Below are positions 26,458 through 35,764 of a stretch of 64,000 nt of DNA, in pieces (position 1 is the first letter of the stretch; the number at the start of each line of letters is the position of its first letter). A model generated the notes under the pieces. It was not told where the DNA came from. It ran no database searches and saw only the letters and a program-made list of their open reading frames with translations. Source of the DNA: JAFGCY01 sp964609245 (lineage in GTDB: Bacteria; 4484-113; JAFGCY01); NCBI GenBank assembly GCA_964609245.1, contig CAZSSB010000008.1, positions 1 through 64,000 of the forward strand, read 5' to 3'. The translations under genes were made by a program, and so were the position numbers.

Positions 26458-27384
26458 CTAGGTTTTGCCGCGCGCCGAGTGGCCCAGATATGCCTTGCGC
26501 ATCTTGCGCAGCGCCTCCCGCTCGATCTGGCGGATGCGCTCGCGGCTGACGCCGCGCTCGCGGGCCAGGCTCTCCAGCGTCGCGCCGTCGTCGATCTGGC
26601 TGACGCCGCCCTCGCTGCCGTCCTCGACCTCCAGGCCGAAGCGGCGGCAGATTACGTAGCGCTCCTTGTCGTCGAGGTGCCTCAGCAGCGAGCGCACCGT
26701 GATTTCGTCCATGGTGCGCAGGAACAGCTCGTTGTCCCCGGCGATGCGGTCGGCGATTGGCTGGGCCGACTCCTGGATCTCGTCGCCGTCGCTGTGCTCG
26801 AAGCCGCTCTCCAGCGACATCACGTAGGGCACCGCGCTGCTGTAGCGCCGGATGTCTTCCTCGCTCATTCCGCTCTGGCTGGCCAGCTCCGCGATTGTCG
26901 GCTCGCGATTCTCGCGCTGGCGGAAGCGCTCGGTCTCCTTGCGCAGCTTGTTGATCTTGTCGATGATATGCTCGGGCACGCGGATGATCGACTGGTTGGA
27001 GATGATGTAACGCAGAATCCGCTGCCGGATCCACCAGGTGGCGTAGGTGCTCAGCCGGTGGCCCAGTTCGGGTTTGAACTTGTCGATCGCCGTCATCAGC
27101 CCGATGTTGCCCTCGCTGATCAGGTCGGCGAACGGCAGACCCATGTGACGGTACTGCTTGGCGATGTTCAGCACCAGCCGCAGGTTGGCCTCGATCAGCT
27201 GGCGGCGGGATTCCTCACGCACCAGCGGTTCGTTGGTCTTGTCGGCGAGCGAACGCGTCAGGTGCTCTTCTTCCGGATGGGTGAGCAGCGACACCTGGGA
27301 CAGAAAATCCAGGTAGTGGATCAGCGCGTTCTCCAGGTAGTCCCGGTTGCGCTCTTCCTGAGCCTTCTGATCACGGTTTGTCAC
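26458..27384 (-). CDS. Sigma-70 family RNA polymerase sigma factor, primary type (groups 1/2)
   Basis: 308 residues. Regions 2.1-2.4 are near-canonical (NLRLVLNIAKQYRHMGLPF, DLISEGNIGLMTAIDKFKP, STYATWWIRQRI), with region 3 (PEHIIDKINKLRK) and region 4 ending in a helix-turn-helix (ATLESLARERGVSRERIRQIEREALRKMRK). Region 1.1 is absent, so it could be a short primary sigma or a group 2 factor. I prefer the GTG at 27384 (MTNRDQK) because AGAAGG lies 7 bases before it and TAGGAT 18 bases before it; the ATG at 27399 is only 3 bases from that box. Confidence 0.9.
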   Translation of the reverse strand: MTNRDQKAQEERNRDYLENALIHYLDFLSQVSLLTHPEEEHLTRSLADKTNEPLVREESRRQLIEANLRLVLNIAKQYRHMGLPFADLISEGNIGLMTAIDKFKPELGHRLSTYATWWIRQRILRYIISNQSIIRVPEHIIDKINKLRKETERFRQRENREPTIAELASQSGMSEEDIRRYSSAVPYVMSLESGFEHSDGDEIQESAQPIADRIAGDNELFLRTMDEITVRSLLRHLDDKERYVICRRFGLEVEDGSEGGVSQIDDGATLESLARERGVSRERIRQIEREALRKMRKAYLGHSARGKT

Positions 27385-27585
27385 TGAGCGCCTTCTCATA
27401 CAATCCTACCACTGCCCCCGCTTGCCGGGAGAGCCGGACCCGCCGGCCTGCGCTCGGACTGGACCGCGGCACCGCCGCTGCGGCGGGCTGCCGCGTTGAT
27501 GCCGCCTTGCTGTCCCACGTCAGAGCCGGTAGTGCGCCGGTATGCGGCGCGCGCTACACCTGAGTATACCCGTGGGCTGCGGCCG
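27385..27585. other. Intergenic region between sigma factor and tatC
   Basis: Holds the sigma factor -10-like TAGGAT (27403-27408, minus strand). No repeat of the GTAG type, no convincing ORF and no clear terminator were seen in the rest. Confidence 0.4.
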
Positions 27586-28335
27586 CTAGCTTCGCCGGCC
27601 GCGCCGGATGATCCAGACCACCGCCACGCCGATCAGATAGAGCGCCAGCAGCGGGGCGGTCAGCACCAGCATATTGACCGCGTCGCCGGTCGGGGTGATG
27701 ACCGCGGCGAGGATCATCAGCGCCACCAGTGCCCAGCCCGTGCGGCGCCACAGCCACGGGGCGTCGACGAGGCCCAGCCAGCCGAGGACCGCCAGCACCG
27801 CCGGCAGCTGGAACAAGACGCCGCCCGCCAGGCACAACATGGTGACGAAGCCGAAGTAGCGCTCCTGGGTCAGCACCGGCTCGGCGGTCTCGTGCGCGAA
27901 GCCCAGCAGGAAGCCGATACTGACTGGCAGCAGCACGAAGTAGACGAACAGCACGCCCGCCGCGAACAGGCTCAGCACGATCGGCAGGATCGGCGCGATC
28001 AGGCGCTTCTCGCTTGGCTTCAGCGCCGGCGAGATAAAGGCCCAGGCCTGCCAGAGCACCACTGGCGAGGCCAGCACCAGCCCACCGAACAGCGCCAGCC
28101 TGATGTAGACCACCCAGGGCTCCTGCACGGCCAGGAACTTGAGATTGACCTCGGGCGCCGCGACGTGCAGCGGCCGGATCAGCAGGGAGTAGAGCCAGCT
28201 GCGGAAGACGAAGGCCACCACCATGCCGGCCAGCAGCCCCAGGACGGCCACGAAGATGCGGCGCCTGAGCTCGCCGAGATGATCCCAGAAGGTCAGCTCG
28301 GCCGCACCCGTCTTGGGAGTGTCGTCGGCGCTCAC
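27586..28335 (-). CDS. tatC: Twin-arginine translocase subunit TatC
   Basis: 249 residues, six membrane helices. TatC binds the twin-arginine signal of folded export substrates. Family features: FWDHLGELRRRIF at the N-terminus, the FLAVQEPWVVYIRLALFGG segment, PVVLWQAWAFISPAL with KPSEKR, and the FQLPAVLAVLGWLG and AVITPTGD motifs. The start codon is GTG at 28335, overlapping the tatA stop as GTGA, with GGAGGG upstream. Confidence 0.96.
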   Translation of the reverse strand: MSADDTPKTGAAELTFWDHLGELRRRIFVAVLGLLAGMVVAFVFRSWLYSLLIRPLHVAAPEVNLKFLAVQEPWVVYIRLALFGGLVLASPVVLWQAWAFISPALKPSEKRLIAPILPIVLSLFAAGVLFVYFVLLPVSIGFLLGFAHETAEPVLTQERYFGFVTMLCLAGGVLFQLPAVLAVLGWLGLVDAPWLWRRTGWALVALMILAAVITPTGDAVNMLVLTAPLLALYLIGVAVVWIIRRGRRS

Positions 28336-28712
28336 GGCGCATTTCCCTCCGGCGGCCGGGCGTCGTCCGGCTGCGTCGCTTCCGGTGCAGCCTGCTCATC
28401 GCCGGCTGCAGCCAGATAGTCGTCGCTGTCACCGCCGGCCGGTGGCACGGGGGGCGGGGTGGCCGTCGCGGACGAAGCGGCGCGGGGCTTGGTCAGAGCG
28501 GCGGGCCGCGGGCTGAGGTCTTCCAGTTCGGCGCTGAGGTTGATGTCCTGGCGCAACTCGGCGACGGTGGAGTCCACCTGCTGGCGCAGCTTGGCCAGTT
28601 CCTTGTAGCCGCGGGCGATGGTGCGCACCACTTCCGGAATGCGGCCGGGCCCGAACACCAGCAGCGCCACCAGCGCGATTACCAGTACCTCGCTGCCGCC
28701 CAGTCCAAACAT
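28332..28712 (-). CDS. tatA: Twin-arginine translocase subunit TatA/TatB
   Basis: 126 residues. One N-terminal membrane helix (GSEVLVIALVALLVFGPGRIPEV, read as VLVIALVALLVFGPGRIPE) with the FGPGRIPE hinge, then an amphipathic helix (VVRTIARGYKELAKLRQQV) and a Pro/Ala-rich acidic tail. The long tail and DINLSAELEDL segment are a little TatB-like; no second TatA/B gene is present in the window. It lies 27 bases after topA and overlaps tatC by four bases. Confidence 0.9.
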   Translation of the reverse strand: MFGLGGSEVLVIALVALLVFGPGRIPEVVRTIARGYKELAKLRQQVDSTVAELRQDINLSAELEDLSPRPAALTKPRAASSATATPPPVPPAGGDSDDYLAAAGDEQAAPEATQPDDARPPEGNAP

Positions 28713-28739
28713 GATCGATGCCTGCCTGCCGCCTCGGTG

Positions 28740-31079
28740 CTATTCCGTGGCCGCCGTTTCGCCGCTCTCCTCGGCGGCGAAGTCCTCGTCACCGCCGACG
28801 CCCTGATGGTTGGGACACTCGGTGTTGCTGCAGTAGCGGCGCCAGCGGTCGGTGCCGCGGATCTTCTGCTCGGCGAGGAAGTAGCCGCACAGCGGGCACT
28901 TCTCCAGCAGCGGCTTGCCCCACAGCACGAAGTCGCATTTCTCGCCCTTGCTGTCCTCGTTGGCCTGGCAGATCAGGATCACCCGCCGGTTCGGCAGCCG
29001 GCGCTTAATCAGGTCCGCGCCGCACTTGGGGCACTGGGTCTGCAGTTCGCTGGTGTAGTCGCACTTGGGGTACGACGAGCAGCCGACGAACTTCGTGCCC
29101 CAGCGGCTGACCTTGACCGCCAGCCTGCTGCCGCACCTGGGGCAGGGGCGCTCGACCTCCTGGCCGGCCTCGCTGACCGGGCGGTCGACGATGTTGCCGT
29201 TTTTGTCGACGTTGCGGATGTTGGAGCACTTGGGGTAGGCCGAGCAGCTCAGGAACCGGCCGTACTTGCCGTGGCGCAGCACCATCACGCTGCCGCACTT
29301 GTCGCAGCGGTGCTCGGTCTCCTGCGGCTTGGCCTTGAAGTAGCGCTTCTCCTCGCCGGCGGCGGTCAGCCGCTCGCTGAACGGGCCGTAGAAGCCCTGC
29401 AGCACGTCGCGCCAGTCGGCCTGCCCGTGCTCGACCTGGTCCAGCATCGCCTCCATCTCGCGGGTGAAGCCGACGTCGACGATGTCGGGGAAGTAATGCT
29501 CCATCATCTCGGTGGTGACGAAGCCCCACTCGGTCGGCTCGAAGTGGCGGCCGACGCGCACCACGTACCCGCGATGCAGAATCGTCTCGATGATCGGGGC
29601 ATAGGTCGACGGCCGGCCGATACCGTTCTCCTCCAGCGCGCGCACCAGCGTAGCGTCGGTGTAGCGGGCCGGCGGCTTGGTGAAGTGCTGAGCCGTGCTG
29701 AGTTCACCCAGCTGGGCGGCGTCACCGGTGGCGACGGCCGGCAGCGGGCGCGCCTGCTGATCGGCGGCGCGCTCCTCGCCGTACGCCGCCAGATGGCCGT
29801 TGAAGGTCACGCTGGTGGCGGTGGCGCGGAACAGGAACGGGCCGCCCGTGACTTCCACGCTGCGGGTCTCGAACTCGGCGGGTGGCATCTGGCTGGCCAG
29901 GAAGCGCCGGTAGATCAGCCGGTAGAGCTTGAACTGGTCGCTGGACAGCCGCGGCTTGATCGCGTCCGGCTCGCGGCGGGCGCTGGTGGGCCGGATCGCC
30001 TCGTGGGCTTCCTGGGCCCCCTTCTTGGCCCTGTAGACGTTGGGTTTGTCGGGCACGTAGCGGTCGCCGTAGCGCCCCGCGATCTCACTTCGGGCTTCGT
30101 CGATCGCGCTGGGCGCGACGCGCACGCTGTCGGTGCGCATATAGGTGATCAGACCCTCGCTGCCGCCTTCCAGCTCGACGCCTTCGTAGAGCTGCTGGGC
30201 GATGCTCATGGTGCGGCGCGCGGTCCAGCCCAGCTTGCGGGCGGCGTCCTGCTGCAGCGTCGAGGTGGTGAACGGCGGCAGCGCGCGCCGCTGATGCTCG
30301 CGGATACCGGTTTCGCCGATGCTGTAGGTCTCGGCCTTGATCCGCGCGGCCAGCTCCTGGGCCTGTTGCTCGCCGGCGATCACGATCGTATTGCCGTTCA
30401 GCTCCTCCTCGCGGCGCAGGTCCTCGCCGGGGCGGCTGAGGCGTTTACCGTCGATCCGCGTCAGCTCGGCGCTGAACGGCTCGTGGCCGGCACAGCTGAA
30501 CTCGCCGCTGAAACTCCAGTACTCGCTGGGGGTGAAGGCGCGGATCTCGGTCTCGCGCTCGCAGAGCAGCCGCACCGCGACGCTCTGGACGCGGCCGGCG
30601 CTGAGGCCCGGCTTGATCTTGCGCCACATCAGCGGGCTGATCTGGTAGCCGACCAGGCGGTCCAGCACACGGCGGGCCTGCTGGGCGTTGACGCGGTCGA
30701 AGTCGATCTCGCGCGGAGTCTCCAGCGCCGCCAGCACCGCGCGCTTGGTGATCTCGTGGAACTCGATGCGCTTGACCGGCAGCTTGAGGATCTCGGCGAC
30801 GTGCCAGGCGATCGCCTCGCCCTCGCGGTCGGGGTCGGGCGCCAGGTAGATCTCGTCGGCGCCCTTGGCGGCGTCCTTGATCGCCTTGATCGTCTTGGTC
30901 TTGCCCTTGATCGTCTGGTAGTCGGGCTTGAAGCCGTCCTCGATGTCGACGCCCAGCTTGCTCTTGGGCAGGTCGCGGATATGGCCGACGGTGGAGACCA
31001 CCTTATAGTCGCCGCCCAGATAGCGCGTGATCGTGCGCGCCTTGGTCGGCGACTCGACTACTACTACTTTCTTGCCCAT
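28740..31079 (-). CDS. topA: DNA topoisomerase I
   Basis: 779 residues. Type IA topoisomerase that relaxes negative supercoils. The Toprim domain (VVVVESPTKART, then APDPDREGEAIAWH), the NAQQARRVLDRLVGY segment, GLSAGRVQSVAVRL and active-site Tyr313 in GLITYMRTDSVRV are present. Four Cys zinc-ribbon units close the protein (CDKCG, CPRCG, CPKCG, CPLCG each with a distal Cys pair). I use ATG 31079 (MGKKVVVVES) because GAGG lies 7 bases upstream; the TTG at 31085 would overlap it. It follows dprA after 54 bases. Confidence 0.97.
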   Translation of the reverse strand: MGKKVVVVESPTKARTITRYLGGDYKVVSTVGHIRDLPKSKLGVDIEDGFKPDYQTIKGKTKTIKAIKDAAKGADEIYLAPDPDREGEAIAWHVAEILKLPVKRIEFHEITKRAVLAALETPREIDFDRVNAQQARRVLDRLVGYQISPLMWRKIKPGLSAGRVQSVAVRLLCERETEIRAFTPSEYWSFSGEFSCAGHEPFSAELTRIDGKRLSRPGEDLRREEELNGNTIVIAGEQQAQELAARIKAETYSIGETGIREHQRRALPPFTTSTLQQDAARKLGWTARRTMSIAQQLYEGVELEGGSEGLITYMRTDSVRVAPSAIDEARSEIAGRYGDRYVPDKPNVYRAKKGAQEAHEAIRPTSARREPDAIKPRLSSDQFKLYRLIYRRFLASQMPPAEFETRSVEVTGGPFLFRATATSVTFNGHLAAYGEERAADQQARPLPAVATGDAAQLGELSTAQHFTKPPARYTDATLVRALEENGIGRPSTYAPIIETILHRGYVVRVGRHFEPTEWGFVTTEMMEHYFPDIVDVGFTREMEAMLDQVEHGQADWRDVLQGFYGPFSERLTAAGEEKRYFKAKPQETEHRCDKCGSVMVLRHGKYGRFLSCSAYPKCSNIRNVDKNGNIVDRPVSEAGQEVERPCPRCGSRLAVKVSRWGTKFVGCSSYPKCDYTSELQTQCPKCGADLIKRRLPNRRVILICQANEDSKGEKCDFVLWGKPLLEKCPLCGYFLAEQKIRGTDRWRRYCSNTECPNHQGVGGDEDFAAEESGETAATE

Positions 31080-31133
31080 CAGCAAACCTCGCTTGGCCGC
31101 GGCCGCGCTTCCGCCAGTGCTCTACCGCTGCTC

Positions 31134-32294
31134 CTACAAGCGCACATAATAGCCGCTGCCAGCGGCGGAGATTAAACCCTTGATCTCCAGCATCGTCAAG
31201 TGCGCGATGCAGTCCTGGGTGTCGAGCCCCAGTTTGCGCACCAGCGCGTTGACGTGGGTGCCCTCGTAGCTGAGGGCGCTGAGCAGCCGCTGCTCGTCGG
31301 CGCTGAGCTCCAGCGCGGGCGCGGCGGCCGCCACTTCCGGGGCGGCTTGCGGGGCGCTGTCCTCCGCCGGAGCCGGTGCGGCGCCGGGTTGCGGCAGGCG
31401 CTCGAGGCGCAGAGCGGCGCGGCTGGTGCCGAACTCGGCCAGGATATCGTCAACGCCTTCGGTAAGCTGGGCCTGGCCGCGCTTGATCAAGTCGTGGGTA
31501 CCGCGGCTGTAGGGGCTGCTCAGCGGCCCGGGATAGGCGAAGACCGCCCGTCCCTGCTCGGTGGCGATCCGCGCCGTGATCAGCGCCCCGCTGCCCAGCG
31601 GCGCCTCGACCACCACCACCCCGCGGCTCAGCCCGCTGATGATCCGGTTGCGCTGGGGGAAGTGCTCGCGCAGGGGCGCGGTGCCCGGCGGATACTCGCT
31701 GATCACCAGCGCGCGCTCGCAGAGCTGTTCGTAGAGCTCCTGATGCTGCGGGGGGTAGACCACGTCGACGCCGCAACCCAGCACCGCCACCGTCGGCCCG
31801 CCGGCGCTGAGCGCCCCGCGGTGGGCGGCGCCGTCGATGCCCAGCGCCATCCCGCTGACCACCGGCACCTTAAGCTCCGCCAGCTCGCCGCCCAGCCGGT
31901 GCGCCAGCGTGCGCCCGTGCTCGCTGCACTTGCGGCTGCCGACGATGCCGATCCCCTCGTGGCGCATCAGCTGCGCGTCGCCGCGGGCAAACAGCAGCAG
32001 CGGCGCGTCGGGCAGTTGCGCCAGCAGTTCCGGGTACTGCGGGCTGTCCCAGCCGACCAGCGCGGTCCCCTGCTCGCTCAGCTGTGCCAGCTCGGCGGCG
32101 GGGTCCACGTTGCGGCGCGCGTCGCGCAGGCGCTGCTTGTGGCCGGCCTGCAGCTCCAGCCGCTCGAAGTCGTCGTCGCTGAGCTCCGGCAGCGCCTCGA
32201 GGCCGCCCAGCTGCCCGGCGATCAGATCGTGGTGGCGGGGAAAGAAGTTGCGGGCGCGAGCCAGCAGATACAGCGCCTCAAGCCGCCGGTCCAT
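31134..32294 (-). CDS. dprA: DNA processing protein DprA
   Basis: 386 residues. RecA/SSB mediator of natural transformation that protects incoming single-stranded DNA. An N-terminal SAM-like helical region leads into the Rossmann core: GIVGSRKCSEHGR, VVSGMALGIDGAAHRGAL, VAVLGCGVDVVYPPQH, VISEYPPGTAP, FPQRNRIISGLSRGVVVVEA and SGALITARIATEQGR. The C-terminus has the winged-helix DML1-like domain (SADEQRLLSALSYEGTHVNALVRKLG). The start ATG 32294 has TATGAT 6 bases upstream. First gene of an apparent dprA-topA-tatA-tatC operon. Confidence 0.95.
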   Translation of the reverse strand: MDRRLEALYLLARARNFFPRHHDLIAGQLGGLEALPELSDDDFERLELQAGHKQRLRDARRNVDPAAELAQLSEQGTALVGWDSPQYPELLAQLPDAPLLLFARGDAQLMRHEGIGIVGSRKCSEHGRTLAHRLGGELAELKVPVVSGMALGIDGAAHRGALSAGGPTVAVLGCGVDVVYPPQHQELYEQLCERALVISEYPPGTAPLREHFPQRNRIISGLSRGVVVVEAPLGSGALITARIATEQGRAVFAYPGPLSSPYSRGTHDLIKRGQAQLTEGVDDILAEFGTSRAALRLERLPQPGAAPAPAEDSAPQAAPEVAAAAPALELSADEQRLLSALSYEGTHVNALVRKLGLDTQDCIAHLTMLEIKGLISAAGSGYYVRL

Positions 32295-32340
32295 AGCGCA
32301 ATCATAGCGCAACGCCCGGGCGTGAGCGCGGCGATACCGC

Positions 32341-32430
32341 GGTAGGCGGGGTTTCAACCCCGCGATTACCCGGTAGGCGGGGCTTCAGCCCCGCGATTCA
32401 AATGTCGGCGGGTTGAAACCCGCCGCTACC
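32341..32430. repeat. GTAG-headed palindromes (REP-like cluster 2, three copies)
   Basis: Two elements on the plus strand (32341-32370 and 32371-32399) read GGTAG, then stem GCGGGG, loop TTTCAA or CTTCAG, stem CCCCGC, then GATT. A third (32404-32430) is on the minus strand with stem GGCGGG, loop TTTCAA, stem CCCGCC. The remaining intergenic stretch to 32635 has TATCAT at 32473-32478 and otherwise no recognised feature. Confidence 0.9.
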
Positions 32431-32635
32431 GAAGACGGGCCCGGCTGCCGATCAACATGGTATGAGACGTGGTATCATATCGGCAGAGCGCGCGGGGGTA
32501 CTGGCGACGGCGGTTGTGGATGGTTGCCGGACGTGTGCTGCAAGGCTGTTGGATGATTCCAGGCGGAACGGCGGGCCGGGCCGGAGCGACGGCGCGCAGG
32601 CCGACGCCCGGAATGGCAATGGAGGGTGGGCCGCG

Positions 32636-32842
32636 ATGCAGCCCCACGATATTGAGCGGGCGCTTTATGTAATGCAGCTCTGCGCCGAAATGGGCATTGA
32701 GCCGCCCGATACTGACGAGGCGCTGGCGCTGGTGCGCTCGATGCGGCAGCTGGAGCGCCGCGAGCAGAAAGAAGCGGTGGTGCGCCACGTGTTCAGCCAG
32801 CGGGCCCGGGTTCAGCCCAATGGACGGCAGCTGAGCGCCTGA
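32636..32842 (+). CDS. Hypothetical small protein, 68 aa
   Basis: A short helical, charged protein (MQPHDIERALYVMQLCAEMG ... LERREQKEAVVRHVFSQ). GGAGGG lies 10 bases before the ATG. The frame is open further upstream to 32462, but that part is Arg/Gly-rich. No family recognised; it could also be a chance frame. The next gene starts 66 bases later behind its own TAGAAT box. Confidence 0.45.
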   Translation: MQPHDIERALYVMQLCAEMGIEPPDTDEALALVRSMRQLERREQKEAVVRHVFSQRARVQPNGRQLSA

Positions 32843-32908
32843 TCGGTCGCAGCACGGTAGAATAACTACGGGGAATCACCCGAACCTCTCAGTGCGTGAG
32901 GATCGACT

Positions 32909-34939
32909 ATGGCGCGTAAACTGCTCGCTCTGCTCATTGCTGGATCGCTGCTGGGCGCGGTCGCCTGCGGTGGCGGCGGGGGCCTCAATCAGCCCGCGCC
33001 GGACGGCGGCGGGGTGCCCGATGTGCGGCTGCTGCCGGACCTTACCGACCTGCCGGCCAGCGGACTGGCACGCAAACGCGTCAGCGACGCCAGCTACGAC
33101 CTGCTGCTGGTCGAGCCGCAGTTGACTTCGCAGTGGCCTGGTGCCCAGCACGCGGACGGCGAGTTGATCCTGGACCCCGAGCTGGGCGGCGGCCTGGCCT
33201 GGGCGATCTATGCGCTGCCGGGGTTTCCGACGGACGGCACTATCCTGCCACTGAGCGTCACCGTCCAGAAAGGATTGCCGACGGTCTGGGTCGGGGTGAG
33301 CAACTTCGCGCGCGGCAGCTGGCAGTTCATGGAGTTCAAGAACAGCGGCGGCTACCTGATCGACAACGGCGCCGACCTGATCAGCGAGGAGGGCGTGATG
33401 TACGTCGCCGTGATCGGCGTCGATGCGGATAACCACGTGATTGTAACCAGTCTCAGAATGACGCTCAGTGCTGATCTTCCGCCGGCGCCAGTGCCTGTCA
33501 TCAACGTGCCTGATTTCATCTACGAGGGCCATGAGGCGCTGTTCAACGCCGTCGGTTCTTCCGGGGGAGACGGCAGCATCACCGAGCTGGTCTGGACGAT
33601 GGACATGGCGGACAGGCGGTCGACGATTGATCCGGCTGAAGATGTGGATTACACACTGGCCACACCCGGGCAGCACGTGGTCGGCCTCGTGGTGAAGAAC
33701 GACATGCCGCTGGCCACTGCTGGACAGAAGATGATAGAGGTGCTGCCGCTGGTGCGGGATCTGCTGATCGTCTACAACAGCGAGATGCCGGAGGACCTGG
33801 ACCTGGTGGAGTACTACAGCTCGCCGCTGACCGGCCGCGCAATCCACCCCGACTACCGGCTGGGGCTGCCGCTGGGCGAGAGTGCCGCCGAGACGATCAG
33901 CCGCGCGGACTACGGCACAAATATCCGCGACGCCATCATCGCCTTTCTCGACGACCCGGCCAACGCCGAGATCAAGGCCAACGTCAAGTACCTGCTGATG
34001 ATGAAGGGCGTGCCCTACAAGATCCCGGGTACCAACGGCGGCAATCACGACCTGTCCACCAATTCCAGCGTGGACGCTGAGCTGTGCCTGCTCCGCAGCG
34101 GCGGCGTCTCAAGCGATGACGGCTACCGGCTGGAGGGCCCGATCTGGAACGAGCCCACCTACTACGGCTTCACCAAGCAGGGCTTTTACAACGCCGACGA
34201 TCTCGACTTCGCGCCGGACACCTATCAGGTCACCGACCTGGACGGGGTGAACTGGCCGCTGAATTATCTGGTCGGCCGTATTAGTGCCTACACCTATGAC
34301 AACTGCAAGGCAATGATCGACCGCTCGCTGGTGGCGGATACCAGCGGCCTCGGCTGGATTATCTACGATACCAAGTCCGGCTCGCAGCATTACGAGCGGA
34401 TGTTCGATCCCGTCTGGCCGAACGCCGAAGATAACTGGGACAGCGGCTATGAGCTGTTCACGGCGGGTGGATTCAACGTCTTCGGCGAGGAGACCAACGA
34501 AGTCGTGACCTGGGACTACGAGCCGCTGCCCGAGGGAGCGGAACACAGCATCCTGGCCTACTGCTCCTGGGGTAAGCACTCCGCCTTCGACCAGTTCTAC
34601 ATCCTGGACGATCTGGGCTTCACCTATCTGCCGGGCGCATGCTTCATGAGCTACGAGAGCTTCAACGGCCAGACGATGCGCTGCTCGAATCCCGAGGACC
34701 CCTCCGAGGGCCACCCCGGCCAGGGCCAGATTGCGGACTTCATCTTCATGGGCGGGACCTGCGCGATCGGCAACGTCTACGAGCCGTGGACCGACGGCGT
34801 GGGCGACGAGCGCTGGGTGTTCAATCGCTACATCGAGCACGGCGACCGCTGGATTGAGGCGGCCTACAAGGGCCTGTGCTACGTCAGCTGGCAGGAGATC
34901 GTGATCGGCGATCCGCTCTGCCGCGTGGTGGCTGAGTAG
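32909..34939 (+). CDS. TIGR03790-family lipoprotein with shared W-G-SNF domain
   Basis: 676 residues. The lipobox is LLGAVAC near residue 20. About residues 75-190 carry the domain shared with the proteins at 24073 and 53052 (LAWAIYALPGF, then VWVGVSNFARGSWQF, then VMYVAVIGVD). A PKD-like segment follows (YEGHEALFNAVGSSGGDGSI). The C-terminal 400 residues match TIGR03790 by memory: DLLIVYNSEMPEDLDLVEYY, VKYLLMMKGVPYKI, SVDAELCLL, NYLVGRISAYTYDN and CAIGNVYEPWTDGVGD. GAGG lies 8 bases before the ATG and TAGAAT further upstream. The family has no known biochemical role. Confidence 0.8.
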   Translation: MARKLLALLIAGSLLGAVACGGGGGLNQPAPDGGGVPDVRLLPDLTDLPASGLARKRVSDASYDLLLVEPQLTSQWPGAQHADGELILDPELGGGLAWAIYALPGFPTDGTILPLSVTVQKGLPTVWVGVSNFARGSWQFMEFKNSGGYLIDNGADLISEEGVMYVAVIGVDADNHVIVTSLRMTLSADLPPAPVPVINVPDFIYEGHEALFNAVGSSGGDGSITELVWTMDMADRRSTIDPAEDVDYTLATPGQHVVGLVVKNDMPLATAGQKMIEVLPLVRDLLIVYNSEMPEDLDLVEYYSSPLTGRAIHPDYRLGLPLGESAAETISRADYGTNIRDAIIAFLDDPANAEIKANVKYLLMMKGVPYKIPGTNGGNHDLSTNSSVDAELCLLRSGGVSSDDGYRLEGPIWNEPTYYGFTKQGFYNADDLDFAPDTYQVTDLDGVNWPLNYLVGRISAYTYDNCKAMIDRSLVADTSGLGWIIYDTKSGSQHYERMFDPVWPNAEDNWDSGYELFTAGGFNVFGEETNEVVTWDYEPLPEGAEHSILAYCSWGKHSAFDQFYILDDLGFTYLPGACFMSYESFNGQTMRCSNPEDPSEGHPGQGQIADFIFMGGTCAIGNVYEPWTDGVGDERWVFNRYIEHGDRWIEAAYKGLCYVSWQEIVIGDPLCRVVAE

Positions 34940-34950
34940 CGCGGGGAGGC

Positions 34951-35262
34951 AAGGTCGGCGGGTTAAAACCCGCCGCTACCGGGATAAAGGTAGGCGGGGT
35001 TTCAACCCCGCGATTCGAAGGCGCGCAGTGGCGAAATCAGGGGGCTGAAGCCCCCTGCTACCGATTCACGGTAGGCGGGGATTCATCCCCGCGATTGCAG
35101 AGGTGGGCTGGGCTAAGGTCGGCGGGTTAAAACCCGCCGCTACCGGGATAAAGGTAGGCGGGGTTTCAACCCCGCGATTCGAAGGCGCGCAGTGGCGAAA
35201 TCAGGGGGCTGAAGCCCCCTGCTACCAAGATGGTAGGCGGGGTTTTAACCCCGCGACTACCC
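34951..35262. repeat. GTAG palindrome array upstream of RAYT, with 112-bp direct repeat
   Basis: A cluster of eight hairpins. The segment 34951-35062 is repeated without a mismatch at 35115-35226; each 112-bp unit contains three elements with stems GGCGGG, GCGGGG and CAGGGGGC. Between the copies, 35070-35096 is another GCGGGG element, and 35232-35261 holds one more with a TTTTAA loop. All have GTAG at one foot of the stem (or CTAC on the other strand). Confidence 0.93.
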
Positions 35263-35279
35263 CACGGTACAATCAGCCA

Positions 35280-35762
35280 ATGCGATACCGGCCTCACGAC
35301 TACTCCAGTGCTGCCGGGTATTTCGTAACCTTCGCCACCAGGAATCGCAGGCCCCTGCTGGGTGCCATCGTCAACGCTTCATTTCGTGCCTCTGCCGCTG
35401 GCCGGATCGTCGAGGACGTCTGGCGGCAACTGCCAGTCCGCTACCCGACTGCGCAGTGCGACGCGTTCCAGCTGATGCCCGACCACGTTCACTGCATAGT
35501 CGTGCTGCTCGACGCACGCGTGGCGGGGATTCCCGACGCCGGGAGCGTGGACTTGCCGGCAGTGATGCACTGGCTGAAGGGCGTCAGCTCCAGGCGCATC
35601 AACGCTGCCATGGGCACAACCGGCAAACCCGTGTGGCAGGCGGGCTACACCGACCGGGTAATCAGGAGCGAGCGCGAGCTGGAGAAGTTCCGGCAATACA
35701 CGTTGACCAATCCGCTGCGGTACTCGCTGCGCGAATCAGAGAGCCAGTGCCAGGGGGGGTGA
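35280..35762 (+). CDS. REP-associated tyrosine transposase (RAYT, Y1/HUH type)
   Basis: 160 residues. A single-strand DNA transposase/endonuclease of the IS200/IS605-related TnpA_REP branch, which acts on REP palindromes that carry a GTAG or similar head. Features: YFVTFATRNRRPLLG at the N-terminus, HUH motif MPDHVHCIV (His69, His71), WLKGVSSRRIN, PVWQAGYTDRVIR and catalytic Tyr140 in KFRQYTLTNPLRYS. GTAG-headed palindromes flank it on both sides and are scattered through the window; no left/right IS end is seen. TACAAT lies 6 bases before the ATG and no Shine-Dalgarno is present. It appears intact. Confidence 0.93.
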   Translation: MRYRPHDYSSAAGYFVTFATRNRRPLLGAIVNASFRASAAGRIVEDVWRQLPVRYPTAQCDAFQLMPDHVHCIVVLLDARVAGIPDAGSVDLPAVMHWLKGVSSRRINAAMGTTGKPVWQAGYTDRVIRSERELEKFRQYTLTNPLRYSLRESESQCQGG

Positions 35763-35764
35763 TG

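Noticed and set aside
28737..31175. 812-residue plus-strand frame opposite topA
   Set aside because: Shadow of topA; rich in Gln, His, Ala and Leu as is typical for the antisense of high-GC genes.
34951..35262. CRISPR array
   Set aside because: The repeats are palindromes of differing stems with variable orientation and no unique spacers of constant length; the neighbouring gene is a RAYT rather than a cas gene.
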